The notes beneath the pieces were generated by a model, which was given only the letters and a program-made list of their open reading frames with translations, did not search any database and was not told the DNA's origin. DNA of 64,000 nt from Clostridia bacterium. GTDB lineage: Bacteria; Bacillota; Clostridia; Christensenellales; Borkfalkiaceae. The DNA is taken from NCBI GenBank assembly GCA_900764105.1, contig CAAFMS010000010.1, positions 1 to 64,000 of the forward strand, in the 5' to 3' direction. A program made the translations under genes and the position numbers. Of the stretch, positions 1 to 9,701 are shown in pieces. Numbering within the stretch: the stretch's first letter is position 1; each line of letters opens with the position of its first letter.

Positions 1-1
1 A

Positions 2-283
2 ATAACCGAAATCCCCGGCGATATCAGCGGGCTTCTGACGGCTATTTTCTCGTATGGCAACACCTTCAATAAATTAGCGGTCGACGCTCAAAATACCGAC
101 GTTGACACTTTGTTCGGAAGTTGCGCATATTACGGATATCCTTCGGCGTACGAAGAAAATAAGTTTACGGCTTGCACGGTGAAAGCAAAATCGCTTATCG
201 GGCTTGCCTGTACGGACAACGTGAATAAAACAGTAACGCCTTATAAGAACGTTAAAGGACTTACGGTAACGCTTGGAGCGTAA
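2..283 (+). CDS. 3' end of an unrecognised protein (cut by window edge)
   Basis: An open frame runs from the first bases of the window to a TAA at 281-283, giving the last 93 residues of a protein whose start lies upstream. The residues are rich in Thr, Asn, Tyr and small amino acids with three isolated Cys and no membrane segment, and the protein ends in VKGLTVTLGA. I recognise no family. The beta-rich composition and the position just before an ABC transporter lipoprotein suggest a secreted or surface glycan-related protein, but that is inference. A GC-rich hairpin follows at 298-329, so it is probably the last gene of its unit. Confidence 0.6.
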   Translation: MTEIPGDISGLLTAIFSYGNTFNKLAVDAQNTDVDTLFGSCAYYGYPSAYEENKFTACTVKAKSLIGLACTDNVNKTVTPYKNVKGLTVTLGA

Positions 284-297
284 AATCAAAACGAAAC

Positions 298-329
298 TCG
301 GGCGGGCGAGCGTAAACCCGTCCGCCCGA
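298..329 (+). terminator. GC-rich hairpin after the first partial gene
   Basis: An 8-bp perfect stem (TCGGGCGG with CCGCCCGA), extended by a G-T pair and two more pairs, begins 15 bases after the TAA at 283. It is followed by an A-rich rather than a T-rich stretch, so it may be a poor intrinsic terminator and could instead protect an mRNA end. It separates the partial gene from the lipoprotein gene at 419. Confidence 0.45.
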
Positions 330-418
330 ATAAAAAAAGAAAATCGACCGACGGGAAAACGTATTTGAACCTTTCGGCAATTTAATAAAAATCTAACAAA
401 ATCACAAGGAGTAAAAAG

Positions 419-2221
419 ATGAAAAGCAAATTTTTGAAAAGAGTATTATGTGGCACTATGGCGCTTTGTATGTCTGCCGCGCTTATTTCGTGCGGCGGCG
501 GTGGCGGCGGAGGTACGAGTAACTCCGGTAATCCGAACAGCGGTAGCGCTCCAAGCAGCAGCGGAGATTCGTCGGCTACCGGAATTAAAGTTCTTATATT
601 CACCGGAACTGCAACCAGAAACGGCGCTATAAAATGGGCTACGGACGCCGCTAAGAGATTCTCCGAACTTAAAAAAGACGAAACCTACGAGGCCGGAAAG
701 AAAGGCGTTAAAATTACGGTACAGGACATCAAAGACATTCCTTACGCAACCCTTAGTTCAGACGGTAACGACATTTATGTCGACGAGGGGAGGGCGGATA
801 TGTATACCTATTCGGCTACTAAAGAACTTATGCAACTTGACGAAGTCGTTAGTTACATCGAGAACGAGCAGGGCTTGACCATCGACGCCGGTGCGAAAAA
901 GAAGATGCGCGGATACGTGGAATCGGACGGACAACGTCACTACTACGGACTTCCTCACTACGAATGGTACAACAGTTTAACCTATGACGTAGATTACTGG
1001 AACGAGGAGGGTCTCTATTTTGCGAGACCCGACGCAACGAATGCCGTTTCTGTAAACGGAAAGTTCGGCAGCGCTAAATTCGTAAACCCCTCGGATATGA
1101 AAAAATCCTGCGGACCGGACGGCAAATACGGTACGCCGGACGACGGTTTACCGTCCTCTTTGGAAGAATTCGCTCAAGTTTGCGCTTATATAAAGTCTAA
1201 GGGCGGTTCGCCGTTCATTATCCCCGGCGGAGCGGGCGGTTCGATTTATTCGTTCCATATGGTTCAGGCTATCTGGGCTGCCCTCGAAGGCGCGGAAACT
1301 ATGAGAAGTATTACCGCCGAGTTTTCGGATAAAGAAGTAGAAGTCGTCACAGGTTTCGAGGCCGGCAAATATTTCTTCGGCGATAAAAAAATTCTGATGC
1401 CTATTACCGAAAAAGTTGTTTTAAATGACGAAAACGGTTATAAAATGTACGATATGGCGTCGAGATATTACGCTCTTGCGTTTATGCAACTCGCTTATGA
1501 TGAAGGTTGGTTTCACGAGGACGTAAACAAGGACACGTCAGCCGACGCGGTTCAATCCGTATTTATCGCGCCCAGCGCAGATAAGAGCAGAGCGGCTATG
1601 TATATAGACGGTACTTACTGGTATCACGAGGCTCAACTGTACAATGACGGCGAAGCTTTTGACAACTGGGATTTATCGCATTACGGCGTAGAGCGTAAAG
1701 TTAGTTATATGAATCTTCCGTCTCAGCTTAACGGCTCGGTTGAAGAAAATAAAGGCAAACAGAATACGATGCTCAACGTAGGTTCGTCTCTTTTGTTCGT
1801 CAACAATCAGGTATCGAAAAACGAGGGAAAGAAGAGGGCGGTTCTCGAGTTCCTTAAATTCCTTTACTCGAAACAGGAACTTGCGGCGTTCACCGAATTC
1901 ATCGGTATGAACATTCCTATAAACTACGATTACAACGAGGAAAAACTCGGCGATTATTACTACAAGAGTTTTAAGGAAATCAAAAATCAGTCTGCGGTTA
2001 TAACGACGGCGTCGGACAAACCTGTACACTATAAGAATCTGAAAAAATTCCTTCTCGGTTTCAGCGGAGCGCTCAACTATTTCAAAATTGACGGAAGCGA
2101 GCATCCGGAGGGATATCTCGAAGCGTATAGAAAAAATATAACCGCGCAGCAGATATTTAACGGATCGAAACCGTTAACGGAAAGCAACTGGAAGGAAATG
2201 ATGGCTGCCGCCAACAAATAA
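419..2221 (+). CDS. ABC transporter extracellular sugar-binding lipoprotein (large type)
   Basis: This is a 600-residue solute-binding protein, the capture component of the carbohydrate importer whose permeases follow at 2514 and 3481. The N-terminus is a lipoprotein signal with Cys25 in AALISC, followed by a Gly/Ser/Asn-rich linker (about residues 26-52) that tethers the lobes to the membrane. The body has the type I sugar-binder pattern with many aromatic residues and a late helical section (YSKQELAAFTEF). At 600 residues it is longer than the usual 420-450 and resembles binding proteins for larger oligosaccharides. The start is fixed by AAGGAG at 406-411. The ligand is not predictable. A 292-bp gap carrying hairpin repeats separates it from the permeases. 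Confidence 0.88.
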   Translation: MKSKFLKRVLCGTMALCMSAALISCGGGGGGGTSNSGNPNSGSAPSSSGDSSATGIKVLIFTGTATRNGAIKWATDAAKRFSELKKDETYEAGKKGVKITVQDIKDIPYATLSSDGNDIYVDEGRADMYTYSATKELMQLDEVVSYIENEQGLTIDAGAKKKMRGYVESDGQRHYYGLPHYEWYNSLTYDVDYWNEEGLYFARPDATNAVSVNGKFGSAKFVNPSDMKKSCGPDGKYGTPDDGLPSSLEEFAQVCAYIKSKGGSPFIIPGGAGGSIYSFHMVQAIWAALEGAETMRSITAEFSDKEVEVVTGFEAGKYFFGDKKILMPITEKVVLNDENGYKMYDMASRYYALAFMQLAYDEGWFHEDVNKDTSADAVQSVFIAPSADKSRAAMYIDGTYWYHEAQLYNDGEAFDNWDLSHYGVERKVSYMNLPSQLNGSVEENKGKQNTMLNVGSSLLFVNNQVSKNEGKKRAVLEFLKFLYSKQELAAFTEFIGMNIPINYDYNEEKLGDYYYKSFKEIKNQSAVITTASDKPVHYKNLKKFLLGFSGALNYFKIDGSEHPEGYLEAYRKNITAQQIFNGSKPLTESNWKEMMAAANK

Positions 2222-2244
2222 ACAAATAAAAACTTACCGTTCGC

Positions 2245-2399
2245 TTTCTCCTTCGGGAAGATAAGATAACAATATCTTGCCTTCCCCCCAAAGGGGAAGG
2301 CGAGTGATAGAGTTTTCTCGGACGGTTTTTAAAACGGAAAAGTGCGAGATAATCATTTTCTCCTTCGGGAAGATAAGATAACAAAATCTTGCCTTCCCC
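2245..2399. repeat. Two copies of a 43-bp repeat with GC hairpin
   Basis: The block at 2245-2287 is repeated at 2357-2399 with a single base difference (TTTCTCCTTCGGGAAG at the start, ATCTTGCCTTCCCC at the end). The first copy runs into a perfect 9-bp hairpin, GCCTTCCCC with GGGGAAGGC, at 2279-2301 with a 5-base loop; the second copy has a degraded version. The pair fills most of the 292-bp space between the binding-protein gene and the first permease gene. The TCCTTCGGG and palindromic CCTTCCCC parts resemble the ends of the intergenic elements near 27.8, 54.9 and 62.8 kb. Confidence 0.8.
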
Positions 2400-2513
2400 T
2401 ATGGGGTAGGCTCTCCCGATGAAACGGAAGAGGTTTCGTTCGTTCCGAAACGGTTCTTAGCGCAAAAGACAAAAATAAGCGTGTAAAAGTATTATCAGAG
2501 GTAATTTTTTTCT

Positions 2514-3479
2514 ATGACATTCGGAAAAACGGGTAAAAAAATAATAATCGAAAACAAGCGTAGGGCGGGTTTCTCCCTTCTTATGCTTGCGATTCCTATC
2601 GCGCATTTCTTGATTTTTTACCTGTATATAAATTTAAGTTCATTCGCCTTGGCTTTCCAAAAATATGAGATAAAAGACGGGGTCGGAATGGTGACGAGTT
2701 TTGCAAAACTCGACAACTTCAAAGACGCTCTCGGTCAACTGTTCAGTATAAGCGGTTGGGCTATGATAAAAAACTCGCTTATTTTCGAAGCGATAAATCT
2801 GTTTTTCGTTACGCCGCTCACACTTATATTTTCTTTTTATATCTATAAAAAGTGCTTTATGAGTAAATTCTTCAAGGTTATGCTCTTTATGCCGTATATC
2901 CTTTCGGAAATAATAGTGGCGACGTTGTACAGGTGTATTATGAACGACGTTATACCGGAAATTATGCTCGAATGGTTCGGCAAAAAAAATTTCCCGACGC
3001 TTTTGACAAACCAGAATACGAAAATGTTCGTCGCAATCATATTCAACATTATAATGTGGTTCGGCATAAACAGTCTTATCTATTCGAGTTCTATGGAGGA
3101 CGTGAACGTTTCGATGACCGAGGCGGCGCAACTCGACGGGGCTAACGTGTTTCAGGAGTTTATATACGTTACCATACCGACTATATTCCCGACTATAGTA
3201 ACGCTTTTTATCGTCGCTTTGGCGGCGGTATTCACCGACCAGTTCAGAATGTTTTCGCTGTACAGTTACAGCGAAGTCGGCACGCTTGAAAACATAGGGC
3301 ATTTCCTCTTTATGGAGGCGAGCAGGGTCGGAAAGACAAAAGCGGCAGGACAGAGTAGTTTCTCCGACAACACTTACGGTTCTTTATCTGCAATGGGACT
3401 TTTGCTCTCGTTCGTCGTAATTCCCGTAACGCTTATCACGAGACATCTTTTAAACAAATACGGACCGAGGGCAGACTGA
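2514..3479 (+). CDS. ABC transporter sugar permease 1
   Basis: This 321-residue inner-membrane permease of the binding-protein-dependent sugar importer family (MalF/LplB type) has a first membrane segment near residues 18-38, further segments near 80-110, 117-140, 167-190 and 225-250, and a last near 295-312. The cytoplasmic coupling loop that contacts the ATPase is visible as TEAAQLDGANVFQEF, the EAA motif, near residue 203. It pairs with the permease at 3481, whose start codon lies one base after this stop. AGAGG at 2497-2501 is 12 bases from the ATG, a long spacing. No ATPase gene accompanies the pair, as is common for Firmicute carbohydrate importers that share one MsmX-like ATPase. Confidence 0.88.
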   Translation: MTFGKTGKKIIIENKRRAGFSLLMLAIPIAHFLIFYLYINLSSFALAFQKYEIKDGVGMVTSFAKLDNFKDALGQLFSISGWAMIKNSLIFEAINLFFVTPLTLIFSFYIYKKCFMSKFFKVMLFMPYILSEIIVATLYRCIMNDVIPEIMLEWFGKKNFPTLLTNQNTKMFVAIIFNIIMWFGINSLIYSSSMEDVNVSMTEAAQLDGANVFQEFIYVTIPTIFPTIVTLFIVALAAVFTDQFRMFSLYSYSEVGTLENIGHFLFMEASRVGKTKAAGQSSFSDNTYGSLSAMGLLLSFVVIPVTLITRHLLNKYGPRAD

Positions 3480-3480
3480 T

Positions 3481-4521
3481 ATGAAGAGAAAAGTCGAAAA
3501 AAATACGGTGACGACCGTTATACTCGCGATTATTTTCGCGGTTCTTATCATCTATTCTTTGTCCGTGATTTTCACGCTTTTGTGGGGATTTATGACTTCG
3601 CTTAAAAGCGGGAACGACATCAAGGGCGCATTTTACGGCGCAAATCTGTTGGGTTTTCCGGATCTCGATCCGTCTCACGTCCGCGTAACTTCCAAGGGGA
3701 AAGAGGTTATCTTTCACAGCCGTAAAGAATTTTTACAATTATACAATTACAGGCGTATAATAGAGGAGTTCACATACCAAAAGTCGACTTCTTTTTACGT
3801 AAACGGCGGTAGAGACGCCATAGTTCATTACCAAAAAGTATGGTTCGGCGGTTCGAAAGGCGGAGAAGTGTTCGCAACGTTTATCGACATTCTGATAAAT
3901 ACCGTTCTCTACACGGTCGGCGGCGCGGCTATAATGTGCTTTATGCCCGCCATTACCGCCTATATAACGGCGAAGTACGACTATCCTTGGAGTAAGGCGT
4001 TGCATATGATAAACATTATCATAATGTGCATACCCGTCGTAGGAAGATATCCGACCGAACTCACGTTTTTGAGAAACAGCGGCTTATACGACAATATGCT
4101 CGGCAACTACGTACAGAAAATGACTGGTTCGGGAACGTATTACCTCGTGTACTATGCGTTTTTCAAGGGGCTTTCCGACGTTTACAGAGACGCCGCGTCG
4201 ATAGACGGCGCGTCGGAATGGACTATTACGTTCAGAATTTATTTCCCGCTCGCGCAGAAGATGATACTGACGGTATTTCTCATTCAATTCGTAAACCTGT
4301 GGAACGACTATCAGACTTTGTATCTGTATCTTCCGTCTTATCCCACGTTTGCGTATATGATATACTATAAGGTGATAGAGGCGACAAGCAAAACCGTATT
4401 TCAAGAAATACAGATGAAAACGGCGGCGTGTATGTTCCTCGCTATTCCCGTACTTATATTGTTCATAATATTCAAGGATAAACTCATGGGTAGCATAACG
4501 CTCGGCGGTATAAAAGAATAA
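3481..4521 (+). CDS. ABC transporter sugar permease 2 with long first outer loop
   Basis: The partner permease (346 residues, MalG/YtcP type) starts one base after its neighbour's stop. The first membrane segment is at residues 11-38. The EAA-type coupling loop reads YRDAASIDGASEW near residue 238, with RDAA in place of EAA. The stretch between the first two membrane segments (about residues 40-135) is unusually long, near 95 residues, and contains charged and aromatic residues; in ordinary MalG-type proteins this loop is shorter. It probably projects outside and could contact the oversized binding protein at 419. The gene is followed after nine bases by the Ig-like protein gene at 4531, so they are likely co-transcribed. 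Confidence 0.87.
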   Translation: MKRKVEKNTVTTVILAIIFAVLIIYSLSVIFTLLWGFMTSLKSGNDIKGAFYGANLLGFPDLDPSHVRVTSKGKEVIFHSRKEFLQLYNYRRIIEEFTYQKSTSFYVNGGRDAIVHYQKVWFGGSKGGEVFATFIDILINTVLYTVGGAAIMCFMPAITAYITAKYDYPWSKALHMINIIIMCIPVVGRYPTELTFLRNSGLYDNMLGNYVQKMTGSGTYYLVYYAFFKGLSDVYRDAASIDGASEWTITFRIYFPLAQKMILTVFLIQFVNLWNDYQTLYLYLPSYPTFAYMIYYKVIEATSKTVFQEIQMKTAACMFLAIPVLILFIIFKDKLMGSITLGGIKE

Positions 4522-4530
4522 GGAGTAAAA

Positions 4531-7500
4531 ATGGTGAAGACTAAAAAGGTGAAAATTTTATCGGTTTTGATAGTCGGCGTAATCGCGGCGATTGCGATAG
4601 CGGTTGCTTCGGGTTTTAAGCGCGACGACGTCGTATACGCCGCCGAAGTTTCGGTAAGCGGCATTAAGACCGAGTACTTATATAACGATACGGTGACCGT
4701 TCCCAAATCGGCTACCGTAATAATAGACGGACAAGAATACGAGTCCGACTCGTATTACGTGATTCTCCCCGACGGCAACCGCGTATCTTCGACGAGTCTT
4801 ATGCTGAACGTTTGCGGCGACTATTCGATTGTTTACGAAAAGACGGTCGGAGGCAAGCGTTACGGCGCGACTAAGACTTTTTCGGTAAAGAAAAAATCGT
4901 TCGAACTGACTTCCGGCAGCGAAAGCATAGAATACGGAAAACTGAATAATCAATTCGTCGCGATAGGATACCCCGAGGGTCTTAAAATCGGTTTAGCGGA
5001 AGGCGATACGTTCGCGCTCAATAAACCCTTCAATATCTACGAAAACAATCTGAAAGATTTGATTTCGTTTAACTGTATGCAGACCGAACCCGTACTTTGC
5101 AACTTTATTACGCTGAGACTTACCGACTGTTACGATCCGTCGGTGTATCTCGATATAACGTATAAACGCGGCGAAAGATATTATGCGACTACTATCGTTA
5201 CGGGAACGTGCGGCGGAAAATCCGTCGGGCTTGCTCAGAATCAGAAGGGCAACATAAAAGTGGCGAATAAGGCGTATCAGATTGACGGAAACGGAACTAC
5301 CGTATACGGAAACAACCCCGACAACGGCAATTATTCCAATCTCAGTTATTATCTCGATACGACGGATAAAAACAAAATTAAAGTCTACGTTCGCGTAGGC
5401 GACGGAACTTCCAACGCCCTCGTGTCGGAAATAAACAACGACAAGGCTTATCAGTACACTTTCAAAGGGTTTACGGACGGCAACGTGTTCCTGTCTCTTC
5501 GCGCCCAATCGCTCGTAGGCGTAAGCGAAGCCCCGATTCAGATCGCGAAATTCGGCGATTTTACGGGCAAAGACTTTTTGACTACCGATTATTATAACGA
5601 CGATTTAAGTCCGGTATTCTTCCCGAACGATTTCGAGAAAGAGTATAAAATAGCGGTCGGAAAAGAGGCGATTGTTCCCGAAGTGAGCGTCAACGACGAC
5701 TACGGCGTGAGAGGTCTTGCAGACTATGCGATAACCTACGAAAAAAACACCGCGAACGCGAGCAGCGTAAGCGTTAAAAACGGAAAATTCTTTCCGACGA
5801 GAAACGGAGCGTATACCATAGATTATTTCGCCTACGACGTATACGGCAACAAAAGCGAATTATCGCTCAATCTATACGCCGTAAACGCGGCGGACGGCAT
5901 TACGGCGGTTTGCAATCTTACCGACGCGGTTTCGGCAGGCGAAAAACATAAACTTTCGGATATAGTGAAGATTACTTCGCTCAACGAAAAAATTCTCAAC
6001 GTGGCGGTTACGATAGAAAAACCGAGCGGCGAGAAGGTCGACGCGGGCAGTTTCTCCGAAGTCTGCGCTTTCGACGAGGTCGGAACTTATACGATTAAAT
6101 ATAAGTATTCCGATATATTCTACGGCGGAGAAATAACTGCGGACGTAAACGTAATTCCGAACGCTCTTCCGAAGTTTGAAAACGACAAGTTATATACCAA
6201 CAGATATTATATCAGAAACGCTACTTATTCCCTTTTGAACGTCAAAGCGTGGAATTATACGACGGGCGGCAAGGAAGTCGTAGCGACTAAAACTTACGTC
6301 TCCTACGACGGCGGCGAATACGCCGAAATCGACCCGACCGAATTTACCGTGACGGGAAATTCCACCGTTAAATTCAAGACGGTATGCATAGACGACGAAA
6401 ACGTATATATCGAAAGCGAATCGAGAAAGATAGTCGACGTCGGATACGGCGACGAAAACGGAGTTGAAATCGCGAAATACTTCGACGGAAATATGTCTGC
6501 GAAGATAGAGGACGGAGTTCCCGCTCTGACGGCGTCCTCTTCCGACGCGTATTTCGAATTTATAAATCCCGTGTTGTTTTCTCAGTTCGGACTCGAATAT
6601 GAAATTCCGAAGACTTCGGACGGCAGAAAACAGAGCGTTTCCTCTATGACTATATCCCTTACCGATTATTTTGACAAGACTAACGTTTACGAAATCGAAA
6701 TAGGCGGCAGGAGCGGAAAATTTTATGCGATGATAGACGGCGAAAGTTATTCCCTTAGCGAGGACTGGAGCGGAAGTGAATTTTCGCTCAGCGTAAGCGG
6801 AGACGTCTTGTTTGTAGGAACGCAAAAACTCGAAATAGCGAATCCGTTTGCCAACGACTTATGTTTCGCGTCGGTAAAATTCGGCGGCGCGGAAGCAGGT
6901 TTCAAGGTAAAGGTCGGCAAGATTTGCAATCAGGTTTTAACCGTAGAAAACAATTCCGTAAGAATAAACGACGGCGTTGTACCGCTCATATATGCGAATT
7001 TACCGGATAAAGTGGGAACGCTCGGGCAGGAAATCGTTTTGTCGAGACCGTACGCCACGGACGTTTTGTCGCCGTCGTCTTATAAGAACTTGTCTTTAAC
7101 GGTTCTTTACGGAGGTAAACCCGTAAAAGACGTAAACGGCAGAGAATTGAACGCGGTAACCGACTTTGAAAGCGAGATTAAAATTGTACTTTCCGATTAC
7201 GGCAAATACTCCGTTCAATACAACTATACCGACGGTACGGGAAAGAAAGCCAGTCCGCTGTATCGGATTATTTCGGTGGTCGACGTCGAAGCTCCTACGC
7301 TTGTTCTTCAAAACGAAGGCAAGACCGTGGACGTAAAGATAGGAGAATCTTTTACGCCGCAGTATGAAGCAAACGATAATTTCACTGCTAAAAACAAACT
7401 CAAAACATATTACGTCGTGAAGGATTCCAACGAGAATTTCGTAGTCGTTACCACTGCCGAAATTACGTTGTACAAGGAAGGAAAATATACGATTATCGTT

Positions 7501-7560
7501 TACGTCGTAGACGGAGCGAGAAACAGCGTGAGCAAAACGTATTACGTCAACGTAAAGTAA
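4531..7560 (+). CDS. Large secreted protein with Ig-like C-terminal domain
   Basis: This is a 1009-residue protein with a Sec signal (positive start, hydrophobic residues about 8-27, probable cleavage after VVYAA near residue 38). It is composed almost wholly of beta-rich, Tyr/Asn/Gly-rich sequence. The last 90 residues (from DVEAPTLVLQN to TYYVNVK) have the pattern of a bacterial Ig-like/HYR-type domain; similar strand patterns occur near residues 390-460 and 470-550. A segment near 640-800 could be a jelly-roll carbohydrate-binding module. No anchor, LPXTG or C-terminal membrane segment is visible, so it may be released or bound to other surface proteins. The GGAG before the ATG and the tight spacing link it to the ABC genes. 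No catalytic motif was recognised. Confidence 0.72.
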   Translation: MVKTKKVKILSVLIVGVIAAIAIAVASGFKRDDVVYAAEVSVSGIKTEYLYNDTVTVPKSATVIIDGQEYESDSYYVILPDGNRVSSTSLMLNVCGDYSIVYEKTVGGKRYGATKTFSVKKKSFELTSGSESIEYGKLNNQFVAIGYPEGLKIGLAEGDTFALNKPFNIYENNLKDLISFNCMQTEPVLCNFITLRLTDCYDPSVYLDITYKRGERYYATTIVTGTCGGKSVGLAQNQKGNIKVANKAYQIDGNGTTVYGNNPDNGNYSNLSYYLDTTDKNKIKVYVRVGDGTSNALVSEINNDKAYQYTFKGFTDGNVFLSLRAQSLVGVSEAPIQIAKFGDFTGKDFLTTDYYNDDLSPVFFPNDFEKEYKIAVGKEAIVPEVSVNDDYGVRGLADYAITYEKNTANASSVSVKNGKFFPTRNGAYTIDYFAYDVYGNKSELSLNLYAVNAADGITAVCNLTDAVSAGEKHKLSDIVKITSLNEKILNVAVTIEKPSGEKVDAGSFSEVCAFDEVGTYTIKYKYSDIFYGGEITADVNVIPNALPKFENDKLYTNRYYIRNATYSLLNVKAWNYTTGGKEVVATKTYVSYDGGEYAEIDPTEFTVTGNSTVKFKTVCIDDENVYIESESRKIVDVGYGDENGVEIAKYFDGNMSAKIEDGVPALTASSSDAYFEFINPVLFSQFGLEYEIPKTSDGRKQSVSSMTISLTDYFDKTNVYEIEIGGRSGKFYAMIDGESYSLSEDWSGSEFSLSVSGDVLFVGTQKLEIANPFANDLCFASVKFGGAEAGFKVKVGKICNQVLTVENNSVRINDGVVPLIYANLPDKVGTLGQEIVLSRPYATDVLSPSSYKNLSLTVLYGGKPVKDVNGRELNAVTDFESEIKIVLSDYGKYSVQYNYTDGTGKKASPLYRIISVVDVEAPTLVLQNEGKTVDVKIGESFTPQYEANDNFTAKNKLKTYYVVKDSNENFVVVTTAEITLYKEGKYTIIVYVVDGARNSVSKTYYVNVK

Positions 7561-7569
7561 GGAGGACTT

Positions 7570-9690
7570 ATGAGAAAAATTGCCATATTGTTATGTTTGA
7601 TAATGTCTCTTCTGACGGTGTTCGTATCGTGCGGAGGCGGCGACGAGTCTGCGGGCAGTACGACGCCCGCAGAGAGCGAACAGCCCGTTAAACCCGATTC
7701 GGGAAACAGCGGAAACAAGGGAGATAACGACAACGTAATCGAGTATTCGGGCGAACTCGCCGTGAATACCGTTTCGCTTAAACAGTTTAAAAAGGTATAC
7801 AACGAAAACCACAGTTTCTCGTATAAAACTACGGGAACGTATATGGTGAAAAACGGAAAGACTTCGTATAAAGTCGTAGTTCCCGAGGTTGAAACTCAGG
7901 CTATTTCCTACGCGAAGAGCGAACTTTCGAGATTTTTCAAGGAAGCGACGGGGGTAGACCTTAAATTCGTAACGGATAAAGGACTTACCCATAACGATGC
8001 CAACCGTTATATCTCGCTTGGCGACACTTCGCTTTACAGAAGTCTCGGGAGAAACGACGATATAACCGCTTTAAAAAAGGACGGAACGAAAATCTTCACG
8101 AAAGGTAAGTCCGTATATATAATCGGCGGCGAGGAAACGGGCGTTTTAAACGGCGTTTACGACTTTCTTAAAATCAACTTCGGTTTCGAGTATTTCTTTA
8201 CCGACGGCTACACGCTGAGAACGAACGTTACCGACCTTAAACTTTTAGACTACGACGTGACCGATATTTCGGATATAGAATACCGTCAGAGCATAGGTTA
8301 TATGGCAGGTTCTTCCGATACGACGGACGGCAAGATGATTTCTTATCGTTTAAGACTCCGCGACAGTTACGGCGACCTTCTTCTTCCCATACACATGGGC
8401 GATACGAATACTACGGAGATAAAGAACAACCACAACAGTCTTTACTTCGTGCCCGATAAGAAGTACGGCAAGACTAATCCCGAATTTTATTCGGGTACGG
8501 GGCAACTTTGCTACACGGCGCGCGGCAACAGTAAAAACACTTACGATACGATGACGACTATCTGCGCGGAGAAAATCGAGCAGTCGCTTATGTGGTATCC
8601 CGCTGCGGAATATCCGCAATACAAGGCGGTTCTTTTAGGGCAGATGGATAACGTTCCGATGTGTTCGTGCGACGGTTGTTTAAAAATGAAGAGCGAACAC
8701 AACGACGCAAATTCGGCGGCTCTTATGAAATTTATGCACGACGTCGGAAAAAAAGTGGACGCATGGATGGCTCTCGAAGAGAACGCCGCGTACCGCAGAG
8801 AAAATTTCAAGTATATGTTCTTCGCGTACCTCGACACTTCGAGACCTCCGTTCGGAGAAGACGCGGACGGCAACATAAAAATAGCGGACGACTTGAAGTT
8901 CGACGACGGCGTAAACGTCGCGCCCTTCTTCGCTCAAAGCCATTTGCACACGGGCGTATCGTTCGACGACGACGCGAATACCGAACAAAAAGAGTATATC
9001 AGACTTTGGGGCAAGGCGTACCCCGGAACGTGGGCGTGGTCGTACGGCGGATTCTATAACGACTTCTTTACGTTCTGGGATCTGTACAGTTTCTACCCCG
9101 GCTACTACAAGTATTTAAAGGCTAACAATTACAGCCTTACCTTCCCGCAGATAAAGAGTTGTCAGACGGGCGCGGACACGGGTTTCAACGTGCTTGCGAT
9201 ATATATGTATTCTAAACTCGCATGGAACAGCGAACTCAGCGTAGAAAACATTTTCGACGAATATTTCAACGCTATGTACGCCGAGGCAGCCGAGCCGATG
9301 AGAGAAATGTTCGAGGATTTGAGACTTTGGTTCGCGAGATGTCTTACGGACAACAACTGGGGTTGGTCGGCGAATATGAACGGAAGTATTTCCGGTTCTA
9401 TGGAGTTTGTCAAACAGGGCGACGTGGCGACTATGTTCAGACACTTAGACGATGCGTACTCGAAAATCGAAATGTACAAAAAAGACTCCGCGAAATACTC
9501 GAGTTTAAAATCGCATATAGATATGGAATGGCTCTTCCCCGCAAAGGTCGCTATTTCCAACGACACGGGTTTGTTCACCGAAAGCCAGGTTGCGGTTATA
9601 AAGGCGAATTTCAAGACATACGTCAGAACTTTGGGTTTACAGCACATTAAAGAGTTCACGAGCATAGAACCTTTTATCAATAGTTTGTAA
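7570..9690 (+). CDS. DUF4838-family lipoprotein, putative glycoside hydrolase
   Basis: This 706-residue lipoprotein has its lipobox ending at Cys21 (TVFVSC), followed by an acidic Ser/Gly linker to about residue 55. The central region carries features I associate with DUF4838, a family related to alpha-glucuronidase-like hydrolases: an N-terminal mixed alpha/beta domain with IIGGEETGVLNGVYDFL, then a barrel-like part with the Cys cluster MCSCDGCLKM near residue 362 and WAWSYGGFYNDF further on. The family's activity is not well defined; an exo-acting role on uronic-acid-containing or host glycans at the cell surface is plausible from the neighbours only. GGAGG at 7560-7565 sets the start. Its stop TAA overlaps a possible upstream start of the next gene. 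Confidence 0.8.
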   Translation: MRKIAILLCLIMSLLTVFVSCGGGDESAGSTTPAESEQPVKPDSGNSGNKGDNDNVIEYSGELAVNTVSLKQFKKVYNENHSFSYKTTGTYMVKNGKTSYKVVVPEVETQAISYAKSELSRFFKEATGVDLKFVTDKGLTHNDANRYISLGDTSLYRSLGRNDDITALKKDGTKIFTKGKSVYIIGGEETGVLNGVYDFLKINFGFEYFFTDGYTLRTNVTDLKLLDYDVTDISDIEYRQSIGYMAGSSDTTDGKMISYRLRLRDSYGDLLLPIHMGDTNTTEIKNNHNSLYFVPDKKYGKTNPEFYSGTGQLCYTARGNSKNTYDTMTTICAEKIEQSLMWYPAAEYPQYKAVLLGQMDNVPMCSCDGCLKMKSEHNDANSAALMKFMHDVGKKVDAWMALEENAAYRRENFKYMFFAYLDTSRPPFGEDADGNIKIADDLKFDDGVNVAPFFAQSHLHTGVSFDDDANTEQKEYIRLWGKAYPGTWAWSYGGFYNDFFTFWDLYSFYPGYYKYLKANNYSLTFPQIKSCQTGADTGFNVLAIYMYSKLAWNSELSVENIFDEYFNAMYAEAAEPMREMFEDLRLWFARCLTDNNWGWSANMNGSISGSMEFVKQGDVATMFRHLDDAYSKIEMYKKDSAKYSSLKSHIDMEWLFPAKVAISNDTGLFTESQVAVIKANFKTYVRTLGLQHIKEFTSIEPFINSL

Positions 9691-9701
9691 TGAGGGAAAA
9701 T

